From positions 19,006,501 to 19,070,500 of the forward strand of contig NC_091112.1 of the NCBI RefSeq assembly GCF_024713975.1: DNA of 64,000 bases, given 5' to 3'. The position numbers and the translations under genes are program-made. The stretch's first letter is position 1. Every line of letters starts with the position of its first letter. The DNA comes from Paralichthys olivaceus. Lineage: Eukaryota; Chordata; Actinopteri; Pleuronectiformes; Paralichthyidae. The notes beneath the pieces are model-generated. The model searched no databases. It was not told where the DNA came from and saw only the letters and a program-made list of their open reading frames with translations. Positions 50,771 through 64,000 of this stretch are shown in pieces.

Positions 50771-53104
50771 CATCTACATCATCTGACAGTTTTTGATTTA
50801 AAGTCATCATCCTGAAATCTCTAAGATTCAAGTACCATTTAATAAAACCTAACCTCAAGTCGTTCATTCATTCCTTTTGACACTGCTCTCAACTGAACCT
50901 TTTTCTTGAAATCAGAATATTTCCCCCCTCACCCAGATAATTCTATAAATGGATGAAAGACACTGTGCAATAACACCATCAGTTATGCATCATTAGAATT
51001 GTCACATCTAGGGGCCGACAGTGAGGTGTTTGGCTGTTGGAGTTGTTATTGCATGTGTTGCTGGGCGGCCGCTGCATGACTGTCTCCCTCAGCCTCTGTA
51101 TGGCCTGTGGAAATGGGAGTGGTCTGCTGCCATGCCTCAGTTGGAGAAGAAAAACATGGCTGACCCACATTCTAGGAATATCACCCCTCAGTTCAGGACC
51201 TGAATAATAGATACTTTGTCACAAGTACACATGGGATCGTCTGTGCATCTCATACAGAACCTGATCCCAAGTCTGCACCTATAGAAAACATTGTTGCTGC
51301 TCCGACGCCAGTTGACGGGATCAGAGATTAAATAGACATTTTAAAAAGCATTTTTTTAATCTTCTATTGCTTCTTCAACAGCTTCCCTTTCTCTTAACAC
51401 CTCTGCTCCCCTGCTGGCCGTCTTCCACCACAGCCCGGGATCTTGCCGCTCAGCCTCAGCAAACCACCCTGACCATCATGGCGAGCTGAGCGCTAAGAGC
51501 GTGACATTTCCAATTCAACAGCTGAGCAAACTGGGGACATCAATTACCTGTGTGTACACCATGCAGAAACAAGTGGCTCCTATTAACCCTGCTGTGTTCT
51601 CACAGGCGGCCCAGCACTCTCCCATTTCCCAGCATCCTCGCTGAGATAGAGTGGTAATTTCCTCACCAAACCAGCGTACCTGACAGAGAGAACTGATTGC
51701 TTTTGTCTTTCGGCGCAACATCAATATCTTATCACATGCCGCATACCTCAGACTTTGATGGAAATCTTGTGAACTGATGGAAAAAGTTTCAGGAAGACCT
51801 CAGAGCAGAAGCTTTTATTGAAGCTATAGGTCATTGTGTATAGAGGCAAGCAACACAAGTTAGCACTGTGTAATGTCACCCACTTTTGAAGGATTCCTTC
51901 CTGGTGACTGCTTCTAACCCCAGACTATGAGACATGATATGTCCACATGAGGTTATTCTTCATGGAACCACATCATACATGATTGAAGAGTCTCTTGAGT
52001 AACAAATCCTAAATATTATACAATTTTACCTAAATGTACATTTATCCTACATAGAGGAGACTTTAACTGTAACTTCACCTGGAGACACAGGCTGTCTGTT
52101 ATGGCTCCTCTGTCTCTGTCCTATGTCTCTGTCCTATGGGGTGTAATTTAATATTGCCTGGTGTTTTTATATGTGCCATTTATTAATCAGAACAGTTGTG
52201 CCTGAATTCTTTTTTGCATTAAGAAAGATCCCAACAGAAAACCAGGTCAGCTTGGAAGCCACCATTTTTGAAAAGTGAAGGAACAAACCAGTCCATTTAT
52301 TTTCATTCTGGTAGTTTTTTCTAGTTTCATATATGTGAAAAATGGATTTTGAATAATAATGAGTCAATTACTCATTATAAACATATATTTTATATTTTTA
52401 AATAAATAATATTTTATTATATAATAAATTACATTATTTCAATATTTCTCAACCCTGCTGAAAGTCAGTGCCTGCAATTAAGTTGCAATTTGCGACAACA
52501 AAGACCAGCTACAACTGTGACAACTTAGATTTTAAAAAAACTGTGAAGTATAAATTGCATCTCAAAGGTCCACATCAATGTTTGTACAACCATTTCTGTA
52601 ATTTAATGATTGCAACAATACAAAATCACTGGATCAATCACACTACCATTCAACAATGGAGCAAGCTGTAGCTGTTTAGCAATAAAACAGTTTGCACAAA
52701 GTACAAATTCAATAAAAAAAAACGTTGGCAAGTAATTTATGGGACTATATTAATAACTGTTGACATTGTTATTACTGCAGAACTGGAATATCTTTCCTCT
52801 GTTGAATCTATCTCCAGTTCAAACACAACTTACACTACATTTCCTGTTAGGCAACAGATTGCCTTAAAATATTTAAATCTGTGACAACAGAGAAACTATT
52901 GATCAAGTTTAAGTGATGTGAACACTAATATAAATAAGACTATAAATTCATTACACTTTTTTGTCTGACTATTAACCTCAACATTTAACATACCGTAATC
53001 TATGATTCTAAAAGATGAAGTGGTATTATATTCCTGCCAGTCATTTAAAAAAAACTTTTATTTAAATGTTTTAATCTCCTTGAGTTTTAAAATTACAGTG
53101 AATT
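50771..53104. other. No gene seen
   Basis: Unassigned, with a strongly AT-rich patch at 52380-52445. Confidence 0.35.
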
Positions 53105-53500
53105 AAAACACCTAGGTGATGGGACACATGAACATGATGAGGCAAATGACGACGAACGACGGGATACATGAACATGACGAGATACATGATGAGAAGCGAC
53201 GAACCAACAACCACATGGGGGGAACACCAAGACTTAAATACACACTGGAACTGATGAGTAAGTGGGGACAGGTGGCACAAGACAAACAGGTGAGCATGAT
53301 GAGGGCAGGAAGTCAAATAGAGAAAACACACCAGGAGCAGGGACTACAAAATAAAACAGGAAACAGAGGAACACTGAACAAACTTAATACATGAATTCGA
53401 AACGTAACAAAAAACACTGTTAAAACTTGAACTGAAAGCACTCTTAATAAAAGAGGACAAAATACAAAATACCATAACCGTGACATGACCTTTCACCACT
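53105..53500 (-). repeat. Possible retroelement terminal region
   Basis: Read on the minus strand it starts gtcatgtcacggttatgg, is T-rich with short direct repeats (catgttcatg) at its far end, and includes gtgtatttaagtcttggtgt. It resembles promoter-bearing ends of fish retroelements. There is no second copy in the window to test this. Confidence 0.3.
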
Positions 53501-56171
53501 AAAACCCTTCTGCAGAAATGAACAACTTCCTCTGCATGACCTGGATTTTTCATCTGACTGTGAAGTCCAATGGGCATTAAGAGCCCATACAAACCCCACA
53601 GAATCTGTTGACCCATTTATCTATGGACAAGTGTTAACATTACTGTTCAGGTTGGAATAGGTCATAAGAACAGCCGATTCTGATTTTGATATCCACATCA
53701 CTATTATGTTATTTAATGCACAGCGCAAAGCCCCTGAATTTTTTCTCATCAGCAGATTTGCTCTGGCTTTGCACAAACATCATTTGGAGAAATTGGATTG
53801 AATGAGGCTATAAATATAATGTAATCTCAGCTCCCCGAGCTGGCATATTGTGACACTGATATTGACATTATGCTGAGCTGATTTCATTTAATCCAAAGCA
53901 AGTTGCTCTTGATATCCACCCCAGCCTCATTCTGATGCACAAGAACACTCCCAACAGTGAGGACTGAAAATGTGAGACAAGCCAGTGTTGCCCACAAGAG
54001 TCCTTGGTTTGACTTTGAATTGGGATCAAATGTCTGAAGCAGGCTGATGCAGGGTTTGAAATTTAAACCCTGTAGAATGAGACATAAACATGGTAAATGT
54101 TGTTTTTCTTGTGCATAGCTTCACCAGGCTGGCAGTTGTTATGCCCAGGGGTAGTAACCATGAGAACCCATACATTGTGCGATTTGCCCATTCAGTAACT
54201 CTGTGATGCGGAATCATTTGGCGCCAAGCATGTGATTGGTGTTAAGCAGCATGGCAGGCAGAGGGAAGGATGCACCAGACCTGGAGGCTCCTGTCTCTAG
54301 GAAGGAATGCCGCTGTAGTTCTCTCATTGGTAGAGCCCCAAAGATCCTGGGGGGGTCGTGGAGAGTGCAGTGGGGGGTTCCAGTGTTGGGGGATGGGGAA
54401 AGGATGGGTGGGGAAAGCATGAAGGAAAGATGAAAAACAAGACCGCATGGTTCCTCCAACCTTGTTACAGCTAAAAACCCGTCAGCCAGAATTGCCAATT
54501 CTACTTTGTATCATTTCAAGTTCTGTCAGTGAGGTCTCGATAGACTAGGTCTTATTATAACACTGCTGCAAAGTATGTGACAACCTAGTTTCAGCTCAAA
54601 ACATGACTTTTATTATACCCCCACTGCCAAATATGAATGTGTGTGCACCATCTGGAGCTGTAAAAGGCTGCCCTGATATGGAGTTTTAGATATTTTACAA
54701 AAATATTCACTATGATTACACTGAAATTTTGAAATATTGTATGAAATATATATATTTTATATTTAAAAAATATATATGATTCCACAAAATTGTATACTCA
54801 TTATGTGGAAATAATATTTAGGCCATCTTTACACACCACCATTGAACATTTGACATTAATTATTGTCATAATGCGTGTGAAAAATCATTATAATTATTAT
54901 GTTGTATTTCAATAAAAAATCTCTCTCTCTCCTTCTCATATCTATGAGATGTGTTTTGTCTTTTACCAACCCTGTAATGTTGTAATGAGACCAGCACCCA
55001 GGCAAGAAGTAAAGAAGTAGGATGTAGGGCGCATGGTGCGTATTGCACAATATCTAAATAGGTTGTGTAGTGAAAGCTGCACATTAGCTGCAGCTCCATG
55101 TACCAGGTCAGTCACTGAATTGTGTGTAGGTCATTTGGCATTAGCCTAGAAACAAGACCGATCGTCATGTTCATTTGCTGTCACAGATGAGTCTGGTCTC
55201 CTTCTGTTCAAACAGATTTCTACTGTAATGAAACTGGTCGGGCCAATCACAACCATTCATAAAATAAATGGGAGGGTACAGTTCTCCCGGTAGAGCTGCC
55301 GCTCCAACAAGGCTGCGCCTCATCTGCGGTTAGTTTTTCATCTAAAAGAAGAACATGCATGACAGAACAAGAATATCTGCTTACAGTTTTCTAAAAAACT
55401 ACAATAAATTGCATGTTTTGTTGATTAGTTGAAGGTCTAATCAACTTTTACATTTGTAAAAATCACAAACTATGCTGAATGAATTTACCAACCCAAAATC
55501 TGTTATTTTGTTTTGCTTCACATTTTCAAAACCCCAAAATGATGCTGAAATAACTACAACAATTAATAAGTTGAACCTACTTAATATGACTCAATTAATG
55601 ATAAACCTGTAAAGAATTATGCAGCTTGTGGAGAAACCTGAACTAAAATAGAGGTGTTCATAAAGTGCTTTAAACCATTTTTCTTTCTCCCTCTCAACTC
55701 ATGTTACCTGATCACCATTGCACTGTATAGTCCTTCTCACAGCTTAATGTTGACCCCTTAAGGCTCACAACATGGTGTTTTACAGACAATAGCATAGCAC
55801 TTGGGAGTTTCACACCATCCCTCGCAAATCCACCTGAGTTGTGCAGCCACCCAGATGTACCAGTAGCAGTTGAATAAGAAGATTAAACTGTGAATTCAGC
55901 CAGTTGTCTTTGTTGGACTGTAAAGGGGACATTATCCTGTGAATTGTCAGTGAACTGATGGAGAGGACATATCAGTCTTTAGTCAAAACCTTAAAATAAA
56001 CCCCAGAGAATACTGTTTTGATGGTTCGCTCAACTGATCCAAGCACGTTATTGTCCTGAATGGGCAATTTTCCTTGGGCTCTTCAATCACACAAGGAAGA
56101 AAGGAAGGACACAATGAGTGTGATGGAGGCTGCTAAGGACAGGAGTAAGACGGTTACCCCAGTTGTATACG
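53501..56171. other. No gene seen
   Basis: Short open frames, and a G-rich stretch at 54345-54415. No domain recognised. Confidence 0.35.
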
Positions 56172-56415
56172 TGGTAAATGGTTTGTATTTATATAGCACT
56201 TCTCTATTCTTGATGACCACACAAAGCTCTTTACAGTACAGTTTACCATTCACGCACATTTATACAGTGCATCTATTAGTAGCACTTTTTGTTCTATGAG
56301 GGGAAATTCAGGGTTCAGCATCTTGCCCAAGGACACTTCGGTATGTACCATGAGACTGATCCCTACATTCACCATCAGTTGGTTAGCATACCTGATAAGC
56401 AATGAGCGGCCCAGT
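56172..56415 (-). mobile_element. tRNA-derived SINE
   Basis: The low end tggtaaatggtttgtattta and the central cagcatcttgcccaaggaca match the copy at 42921. The tRNA-like head at the high end is eroded. Confidence 0.7.
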
Positions 56416-58910
56416 AGCGTTAAGCAGCAAATTAGCTAAAGAGCTGGATCTAGAAGAAGAATCCTTCAGTGGCCAAGTTTGTTCACAAAGAGGAATTTGA
56501 CCTGCATTTCCATTTAAACCTAACCCATCTTTGTGATAAGCAATGAGCAGTGTTCATTCTACAGCAAAACAATTTGTCAGGGTATAAAACCTGCAACGTT
56601 TCAGTAACAAGCTTGCGCCTCTTGTGGAACACCAGTGATGAGGTAGTGGCTCTGCCTAAGGGAACCATGGTTACCCAAGAGGAAACGTCTCTTTACTTGA
56701 CAGATGTTAACATATTCTCAGTAGGATACAGACCAGAAATCAGAACCAGGTGACCTGGGTAGACAAAATCTTTCCCTGAGGTTGCTGCATGGCCTGTCAC
56801 AAAAAGTCATTGTAAAAAAAAAAGCTTTATTATTTTGTTCATTTGAACCTTGTTCCCTGTGGAGCGTTGTGATATATCAGATATAAAAACAGTCTGATCC
56901 TGTAATGTGGGTCCCATGGAGCTGGTAGCTGTTATGCACCTGGCCAGTCTTGTCTGGACAACATCAGCGTCTCCTTGAATTCCCTTGGGGATCCGAGACC
57001 CGACGCCAGTGTGAAGTGTGTGGTTGCAAACCATCCAGCTAAGGTTATCAATTTTGCCCAGATTGAATTGAGTTAGTGTCCCTGCGGAAGGCTGCCTTTC
57101 ATCGAGGCAGCACAAAGCAGGCCCGATAAAAGGCCTCTTCAACCCTGCTGCTGTGACGGAGCTGTTTGTGCAATTACAAATCAATCAATCACCCCAAGCA
57201 TACTGAAGATGTGATAAAGGAAATGTCTGTTTTTAATGTCTCTGGGATTAACATTGACTCACTACATACAAATTAATGCTTCAGTGTATTTGTAGCAAAT
57301 GGGATTTATTTGTGAATGGCATGTCAGAGAGCATGATAACAGACAGCATTAGACAGAATAGACAGTTGAGAGCTTTGAGCTCCCTAACCCCAAACTTACC
57401 CTATAACCCCCTAACCATGATAAGGGTATAAAAGAGTCATTCTGTCATCCTCTGATGCTCCTCCATGATGTTGTAACATAGGTTTGAGCTATTAATAAAG
57501 GACCCCTCTCTAGGGTCAGAGTTGATTCACATGGCCAGTGCATACAGTTGTCTTTTGTCTTACCCTACAGCCTTAACCCTGTGACCAGAGAAGAGACATG
57601 ACATGAGCGATCACTCTTAATGTGAACAGGAGTTGACAGCAGCGTGTGTTTCTATATTCCCTCACCAGCAGCTATTTGCAGATACAGGACACACTCTCCT
57701 TGTGCTTAAGATGCTGACCAACATTTTTTCAGTCTGTCAAGGGGCAACATGTCTATGTCATCAGGGCCTGTGTGTTGTGGGATGACACAGCAGGGTCAAC
57801 CCTGTCTTACACAAACAGCCACAGCACATCTGTCAGGAGATGACAGGACGAGGCTTACCTGAGACTTTCACCTTGTCTACAGGGGCAAAGTCGGCTCCAT
57901 CACTCTCTGAGGTCAGAGTCTGGAGGATTTGTGAACAGCTGAAGATCCCCTGTGAGTTTAGTGAACTTGACCAAAGCCTTCGGAATCACAAGGAAACCTG
58001 TGCAGACGGACACTGAGCAGATGTTGAGGTCTAGCCACTGCAGAGATGATCCTGACAGCCCACATGGAAAACACACACACACACACACATATTTCTACCT
58101 CAGTCAGGACACTCATTGGCATAATGCATTCCCCAGCTCCTCACCCTCACCATAACCATCACAACTAAAAGCCTTACCCTAATCATTAACCTAATTCTAA
58201 CCCTAAAAGCGTTTTAAGCCTCCGACGGAGCGTTGAACGTGAGTGTTCGGTCACTGTTCCACCAGCTATACAGACCACTACTGAAATATTTAAAATATCC
58301 ACATGTCAATGAAATGTCTCAGCTGCTCACCTATTTGTATTTCATCTGTCATGTAGAGGACAAATTCGTTGAAATGTGAAAATTCCAAAAAGTCTTTATC
58401 TGCTCCGTTAGGTTTGTTTTTTAAAATTCTTCATGCACTTTCAAGTAGACTATATGTTTGTGGAGTATGATCAAATTGGAATATGATTCATGTCCCTTTT
58501 TGTCACCGTGTGGACTTTTACATTAAGTGAGACCCGAATCAACAACTGATGATGAAATTGTGACTGAATTAAAATCCATTTTTTATGAAAACAGACCTGA
58601 TGTCAGTGAGGATTTTATTGCTTCTGCCAAGGAGGTTATATTTTCACCTGTGTCTGTTTGTTGGTTTGTTCATTTATTTGTCAGCCTCTGCTCTGACCTG
58701 CACTGCAGACTTGGATTGACAGGACATGTGCCAGGGAAGGGCTTATTAAAGTGTTCGGTGTTGACATTGGCTTTGGTGGAGGTCTGCTGATTGACATTGT
58801 AGTTTACCTTAGCTGTTTGGTTTTATTTGCAATATTTTTTCCTGAAAGTGTTGATTTTATTAACCTTAGGAGAGTAATGTTTTTTCCAAGTCAAAGGATT
58901 GATAGATCAG
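56416..58910. other. No gene seen; (AC)n at 58069-58088
   Basis: Only short open frames. The sequence aaccctaaaagc near 58198 looks telomere-like but is a single unit. Confidence 0.35.
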
Positions 58911-60263
58911 GGGCCTTATTTATAACCGTTGCGTACGCACAAAATAGGGCCTGAAACGTGCGCACACCACTTCTCACGCAAACGTTGGGATTTATTAAAA
59001 CAAACTTGACGGGAAAATTTGTACATTTCCACGCAAACTCTGACTCATGCGTACAAAAACTTTGGAGATGGGAGAGTGGCGATGCAGATGTTAGGTGGTG
59101 AACTGGAGCAGAATATTGATCCACTTCATCCTTTACATTAAAACCAACATCTTAATTTGTGCTCGCACGACATAATTGTTCCGTAAGAACCTTCATTGCA
59201 AAAGATATTAAACATCTTTCAGCAAATTATGTTCAGATTCCATTAAACAGCAGAGGTGCAGAGCCAAGTCATTAATAGTTTTAATATCTTCTAACACTGT
59301 GCGTGTTTCATTAAGGACGAGTGTGTGTAAAATCACTGCAGTGCACGTGACTGTGCCATCAGGAGATCACTCACAAAAATAAGGAAAACTATTTCCTTTC
59401 AAACTTCTATTTTCAAATAATAATAATTCAGAATAATTCAAAATATAAATACTGTGGTGATCCTCATGTGTAATGCTGCCTGATGGATGCACGCGAATGG
59501 AAGGATGAGGAGGAAACGAGGGTGCAGCGATGACTGATCAGCTGATGTAGAGTCTATAGATCTGTGATCTTGGATCTTTGTGCTGAACCGAGTCCAGCAC
59601 CATCCCAGTACAAGCAAGCATATCATGATAATTCTGTTAAATTCTATGTATTGGGGACATCACAGCTGTCTTTGAATTTAATAATCCTGCAGTTTTAGAT
59701 TATTAAAATACTAACAGGCGATATAAAGAGTTCCCTCAGAGTCTGACGGTGTGAAGCGATAATTTTCTTTGCCTCCATCTTTGAAATGATCTTTTTTAAT
59801 TTCAGGCCCCGTTCTCTCTATCGTCCTCACTCTCACTCACTGTTTTATCTGTAGCAGCAGTGTATCAGTGTATTTTCTTTGCTAGTGACATCACTGTTGT
59901 CCCATTAAAAAGCTCTTCACCTCCACCTCTCTAACAAACACCTTGATTTCTATGTTTTTCTTCCTCTTATCATCACCTGATTCCATGACTCTGTCATGAC
60001 TCACCATGGAGACCCATTGGTCAGCAGAATAATTTAATATTCATTTTGCATTGACCATTTATAGTTGAATGTGAGCATGTAGAGGGCGGGATATGAGGCA
60101 GCTCCAAGTACGAATGTTTCAATGTGAACTGTGATTTATAAAGTGAACATTGCGTTCGAGTATACGTGCACACAGTATTAGAAATCTTTTGTGTACGCCA
60201 TTTACGGCTTTTGTGCGCACACTTTTAGTATGAATCCCATGCATAGTTTTATAAATGAGACCC
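58911..60263. mobile_element. 1.35-kb inverted-repeat DNA element, non-coding
   Basis: The left end gggccttatttataa and the right end tttataaatgagaccc are imperfect inverted repeats. The sub-terminal parts also pair (gcgtacgcacaaaa and ttttgtgtacgcc). No transposase frame was found, so it would be non-autonomous. Superfamily uncertain. Confidence 0.65.
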
Positions 60264-62204
60264 ATATGAGTAAATTGAGTTACTCCTTCCAAATCCACAT
60301 TAATGTCTCATGAGTCCAGAAGGACATCCTCTCCGGGGTGAGTAATGGGAGGAAAACAGGTTTACAGATAGTTAGGCCCAGCTATTACACAAAGGCTTTG
60401 TGTTTGTTTTGCAATTCCCCAGAGGTTGCTCTTGTATTGTGGATGGGAACACACTCAAATCCTCTTTCTGGGGTGCACCAGCAGGCCGCCTGAAGTGGGA
60501 CTTTTTTAGGGCTCAATGGAGGGTTCCCCCCGACTTTGTTTCCCCCAATCTGGTTACCAGCTTTGAGTCAGTGAAGCAGACAACAATGGAGAGCAGGGAT
60601 GAGGCTAAAGGCTGGTTGCAGTCATGGCCTCTGCCTGGCTGAACTCATTTCAGGGATGATTTGCCTTGAGTGATATAAGCTGCTCGGATTACTGTTGAGT
60701 CTCTTTGTTCCTGTTTAGGGAAGGGGTCAAAACAAGCCCCTGAGAGCACAGCAGCTCTACGTAACATGCACTGGCAGATTTAAATTTTAGTATCTGTGCC
60801 CTGCATGCTCTTTCATGGCTCTGCTTGACTTCAGACGACTCCTCCTCTGAAGTTGAGCCATGAGACGGATCTGCTTCTTTAAACTCCAACAGAGCAGTCT
60901 CTGTTGTAAATGCACATTCACTCTGAGCAGACAAATGAGAAGAGCAATTTTACTGGATGCTCGCTGTGTTCGTGTTATGCCTGTTAATTTTTCTTCTCTG
61001 ACATGAACAAATTAGCCTTTTCATTGCAAACATGTCACTTCACATTCCAGTATAGACCCTAATCTCTGATCCTTTTTTCCACTGAGACTTGACAAGAGAG
61101 AGTGTTTTTCCCACAACTTCTAAAAACGATAATTAATTTCTCAATAATGGAAGCTAACAATAGTAAACATTTAATTACATTACTGTTTTGTTCTGTGCTC
61201 TTCCTCATTGCCACATTGTTCCTCCATCCGGCTCCCTGCGATAACATTTGCATATTTAAATTGGATGTGCTTCACTTGGCCCATCGGTACCCCCCCCCAA
61301 CAAAACGACCACAGCACATTTCTCACCCTCTCCCCCCTTTCAGAAAAAAGGCCAGAAAATGGCAAAACAACATGCAGTACTAAAGAATAATGACCAAATC
61401 CCTGTTTTTTTGTGTACAACACATCCATCATTATGTTACATTTGTCCTCTTTAATGTTAAATAAATTGCAACACTAAAAGTCAAGTGGCTACTAGAGGCT
61501 ACAATGTGCATTACAAGCTGTCATAGGTTTTGAATTTAAAAACTATAGGCCAGATACATTAAGGTATGAGGCCATTATTTCTACTACATTTGTGCTATAC
61601 ACTACAACAAGTATGTTCTCCACGAACCAAAATGGGTAGATGAAGCGTAAACTGTAGCTAAATTACATTCCTGAGGGTTGTACAAGCTAAAAGTTATGAA
61701 GTCAACAGAAGTCCAAAAATGGACTTCTCTTGTAAAATAGTTTTCATATTCTTGGTGTGCTCTCCATCACCAAACTATCATGCTCTGGTTGTCCATCACT
61801 GAAGGTTTGATTGCTGCACACTTCTTCTGCAATGGCATACTGACACCTGACTCACAATTCTGAACAAACTAACTCCATATCATTGCAGCTGCATAACAGC
61901 AACTTTACAACCAGCAAAACTTGCTCACTTTGACCAAATTCCATCAGTACTCCATCTACACCATATATTTAGAAACTAAATCTCACAAACTAGCAGTCAG
62001 CGTAAGAATATTCAAATTTTATGAAATAAAATGTAATTGAATAAAAAACAATATTAACATTCAGTCAATCAAGTGGTTCTTATTAGAATCACTAACTTTC
62101 TGCTGCACAGTATGGAAACAGTTCACAACAATTAAAAAATGTAAATGTGTTTAAAATACACGTTACATATATAAAATTTTATTTTAGACATTAAGATAGA
62201 ATAG
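60264..62204. other. No gene seen
   Basis: Several short open frames, none with a recognisable motif. A C9-10 run lies near 61291. Confidence 0.35.
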
Positions 62205-62345
62205 ACATCCATCCATCTGTCATCTATATAGCGCTTAACCTTTGAGGTATGTGGAGGGCTGGTGCCAATTCCTGCTGACATTAGCCAAGAGGCAGGCTAC
62301 ACCTTGCCAGTCTATCACAGAGCTAGACTAGAGACACAGCTTACT
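62205..62345 (+). mobile_element. Dispersed repeat (catccatc type)
   Basis: The sequence acatccatccatctgtcatc, tatatagcgcttaacctttg and ccagtctatcacagagctag has the form of a common fish short repeat. Single copy in this window, so assigned by resemblance. Confidence 0.45.
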
Positions 62346-63399
62346 ATGCGCTATGTGGTAAGTGTCCGTAAAAAAGTACCCACTTTCCAAAATAAAAAGA
62401 TACTTATGACAAATGCAGCTCAATCTCTTACTCATAAACACAGTCCATTAAACCATCTTCAAAAAGAATTCCTCACACAGTGTTTTAAGCTCTGCACTAT
62501 AGCCCATACACTTCACACAGCATGAACCATATGCTGATGCATGAAGTGAAACGAGCACTGCACAAACTGTGTCGGGTCAGCAGCCGCGTTTGATCATCTA
62601 AGCCAGACTAATGTGCTTGGTTAGTTTCAGCCTCGTGTTTTAAGGAAGGAGGGATACTTCAAAGGGTGTCAGTCCAAGGAGAATGCAGCATGCAGTCACT
62701 AGATTATCAAGACCAGTGAAGTTTGAGGTTCCCTCCATGACGCTGCATGTTCACAACAGTTACCTGGTCCTCTCTTTCTGATGAAGATGTCTGGTCTTCA
62801 GTCACTGTAATCCACCAAAATTTCCCATATCAATCACAGGTAGTTTCAGTTTCAGGCCTGACCTAACACTATCTGTGTCTCTTCTCAGGAGCTGCATACT
62901 TTGGAGGCCACATTTTAAGTCACAGCAGTGCAATTTAACTGTCCCATGTCGAAGTCTCCTTCAAATGGGCTGACAAATGTGTCCTTCCTTCCCCAAGAAC
63001 TGAAGGGTCCGGCGGGTGGATCCTTCCCGGGCCCAACCTTTCCCAGGATTCATTGCATCAGTGACAAAACGTTTTGCAATTTAATGGCGCTGGCAAGCGA
63101 TGAGACGTCCAACGCTTGAGTATCATGCTTCAACTCGACAAGTTAGAAAACAACAACATTGAATTGATCTCGCCATGTCCTCCAAAGGATGCAGTCCTTG
63201 AATTGAGACAGCCACTATCACAGCAATTACTGGCTCTCACCACAGCAGCCAGAGACAAACCCCTTGGTCTTACTGGAGATTTAAAAAAACCCAAAACATT
63301 TTAAATGATGCACTAAAGAACTGCACTAGTAAAGGTGTTGTCATGTTTGTGGTAGTTTCTGACTCCTTGTGACTTTAAGACTAAAACAATTTGTACAAT
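62346..63399. other. No gene seen
   Basis: Short open frames without recognisable motifs. Confidence 0.35.
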
Positions 63400-63498
63400 T
63401 TTGATGAAACACACCAGTGAAAACATCACTAGGATTATTTTATATTCAATTTCTGCCAAAAATCCCTTTCACCTAAATCTTACACACTGAACCTTTAA
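63400..63498 (+). mobile_element. End fragment of the TTAA-flanked element
   Basis: The sequence ccctttcacctaaatcttac followed by acactgaacctttaa matches the right end of 29242-30326. It stops at TTAA (63495-63498). The left part is missing. Confidence 0.75.
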
Positions 63499-64000
63499 GT
63501 AGGTTCTGTCCATGTTCTCAAATTCTGGGTGAGGTCATCCATATACACCTAGAACAATGTTTTTCTCCAGCTAACCCCTCATCATCATTCCTTATGTTTT
63601 GTGGATGTTGCGGAACCACCAGAGACTTGAGTCTCTAATCTGAATTATCTGTAAAGAGAGGCAGAGGAAAGAAGTCCTCCATCCAGAGTTATGATGATGC
63701 TCTAATGGAGACACCTATAACACTTTTATATGTTGCCGTCAGCCTTTGAGTGCTTGGAGGGTTTTATTACATGGCCTACTGTGATTATGTTCCTTACATA
63801 ATCCACATAGCTGGTAGGAATGTTTGAAATAATGGAATTAATGTGTGATGCTGAAACAGAAGCCCTCTGAGAGAAGGCTGTTGTTTGTCCAGTCACTTCA
63901 TTTTATTGCACATTTAAAAAACAAAAGCTGACCAATGTGCAAAACACATACCCAGGCAGGATCAAGGTGAGAACAGTGAGGAATACGAAAACAATTATTT
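63499..64000. other. No gene seen
   Basis: Unassigned sequence to the window end. Confidence 0.3.

Noticed and set aside
53071..53616. Protein-coding exons around 53.1-53.6 kb
   Set aside because: Open frames are short and overlapping, without splice-consistent structure. The composition fits a retroelement end.
58190..58210. Interstitial telomere repeat
   Set aside because: Only one or two ccctaa-like units are present, expected by chance.

Overview
The window is vertebrate nuclear DNA, almost certainly from a ray-finned (teleost) fish. It has GT-AG introns, a conserved vertebrate lysosomal gene spread over about 8.5 kb, a Tx1-clade LINE, and many fragments that resemble fish LINEs, tRNA-derived SINEs and small inverted-repeat transposons. 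I used no database; names rest on recognising protein motifs and on comparing parts of the window with each other.

Layout. Positions 1-740 hold LINE debris. Positions 2635-5511 (+) carry an unnamed gene for an alanine-rich heptad-repeat coiled coil and a charged Glu/Lys/Arg helix. It has three visible exons, built by tandem duplication of one exon-intron unit. Positions 7640-14003 are a duplicated and inverted cluster of an uninterrupted, apparently intronless BAX-like BCL-2 family gene. Two copies are intact (7930-8520 + and 13174-13770 -). A third is a broken pseudogene (10577-10830 +), and a fourth is a C-terminal scrap (11495-11564 -).

Positions 14780-15545 are a LINE 3' fragment. Positions 15669-21425 (-) are a nearly full-length Tx1-type LINE with an intact 1,323-codon endonuclease/reverse transcriptase ORF. 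Its ORF1 is cut by one in-frame TAG, and the element lies in GA-rich microsatellite DNA. Positions 21480-22085 hold two more LINE pieces.

Positions 23700-34500 (-) are the tmem106b gene: seven coding exons encoding 264 residues, a non-coding first exon in a CRE-containing promoter, and a probable 2.2 kb 3' UTR. Its introns contain an inverted pair of TTAA-flanked elements, one with a BED-finger hAT relic nested inside.

Positions 34600-64000 show no convincing host gene. They contain LINE, SINE and DNA-transposon remnants in otherwise unrecognised sequence.

The three host loci have no visible functional link. The points most worth a second look are the BAX-like cluster, with Glu in place of the BH1 glycine; the duplicated-exon heptad/hendecad protein; and the loss of one N-glycosylation sequon in TMEM106B at the site of the well-known human residue-185 polymorphism.
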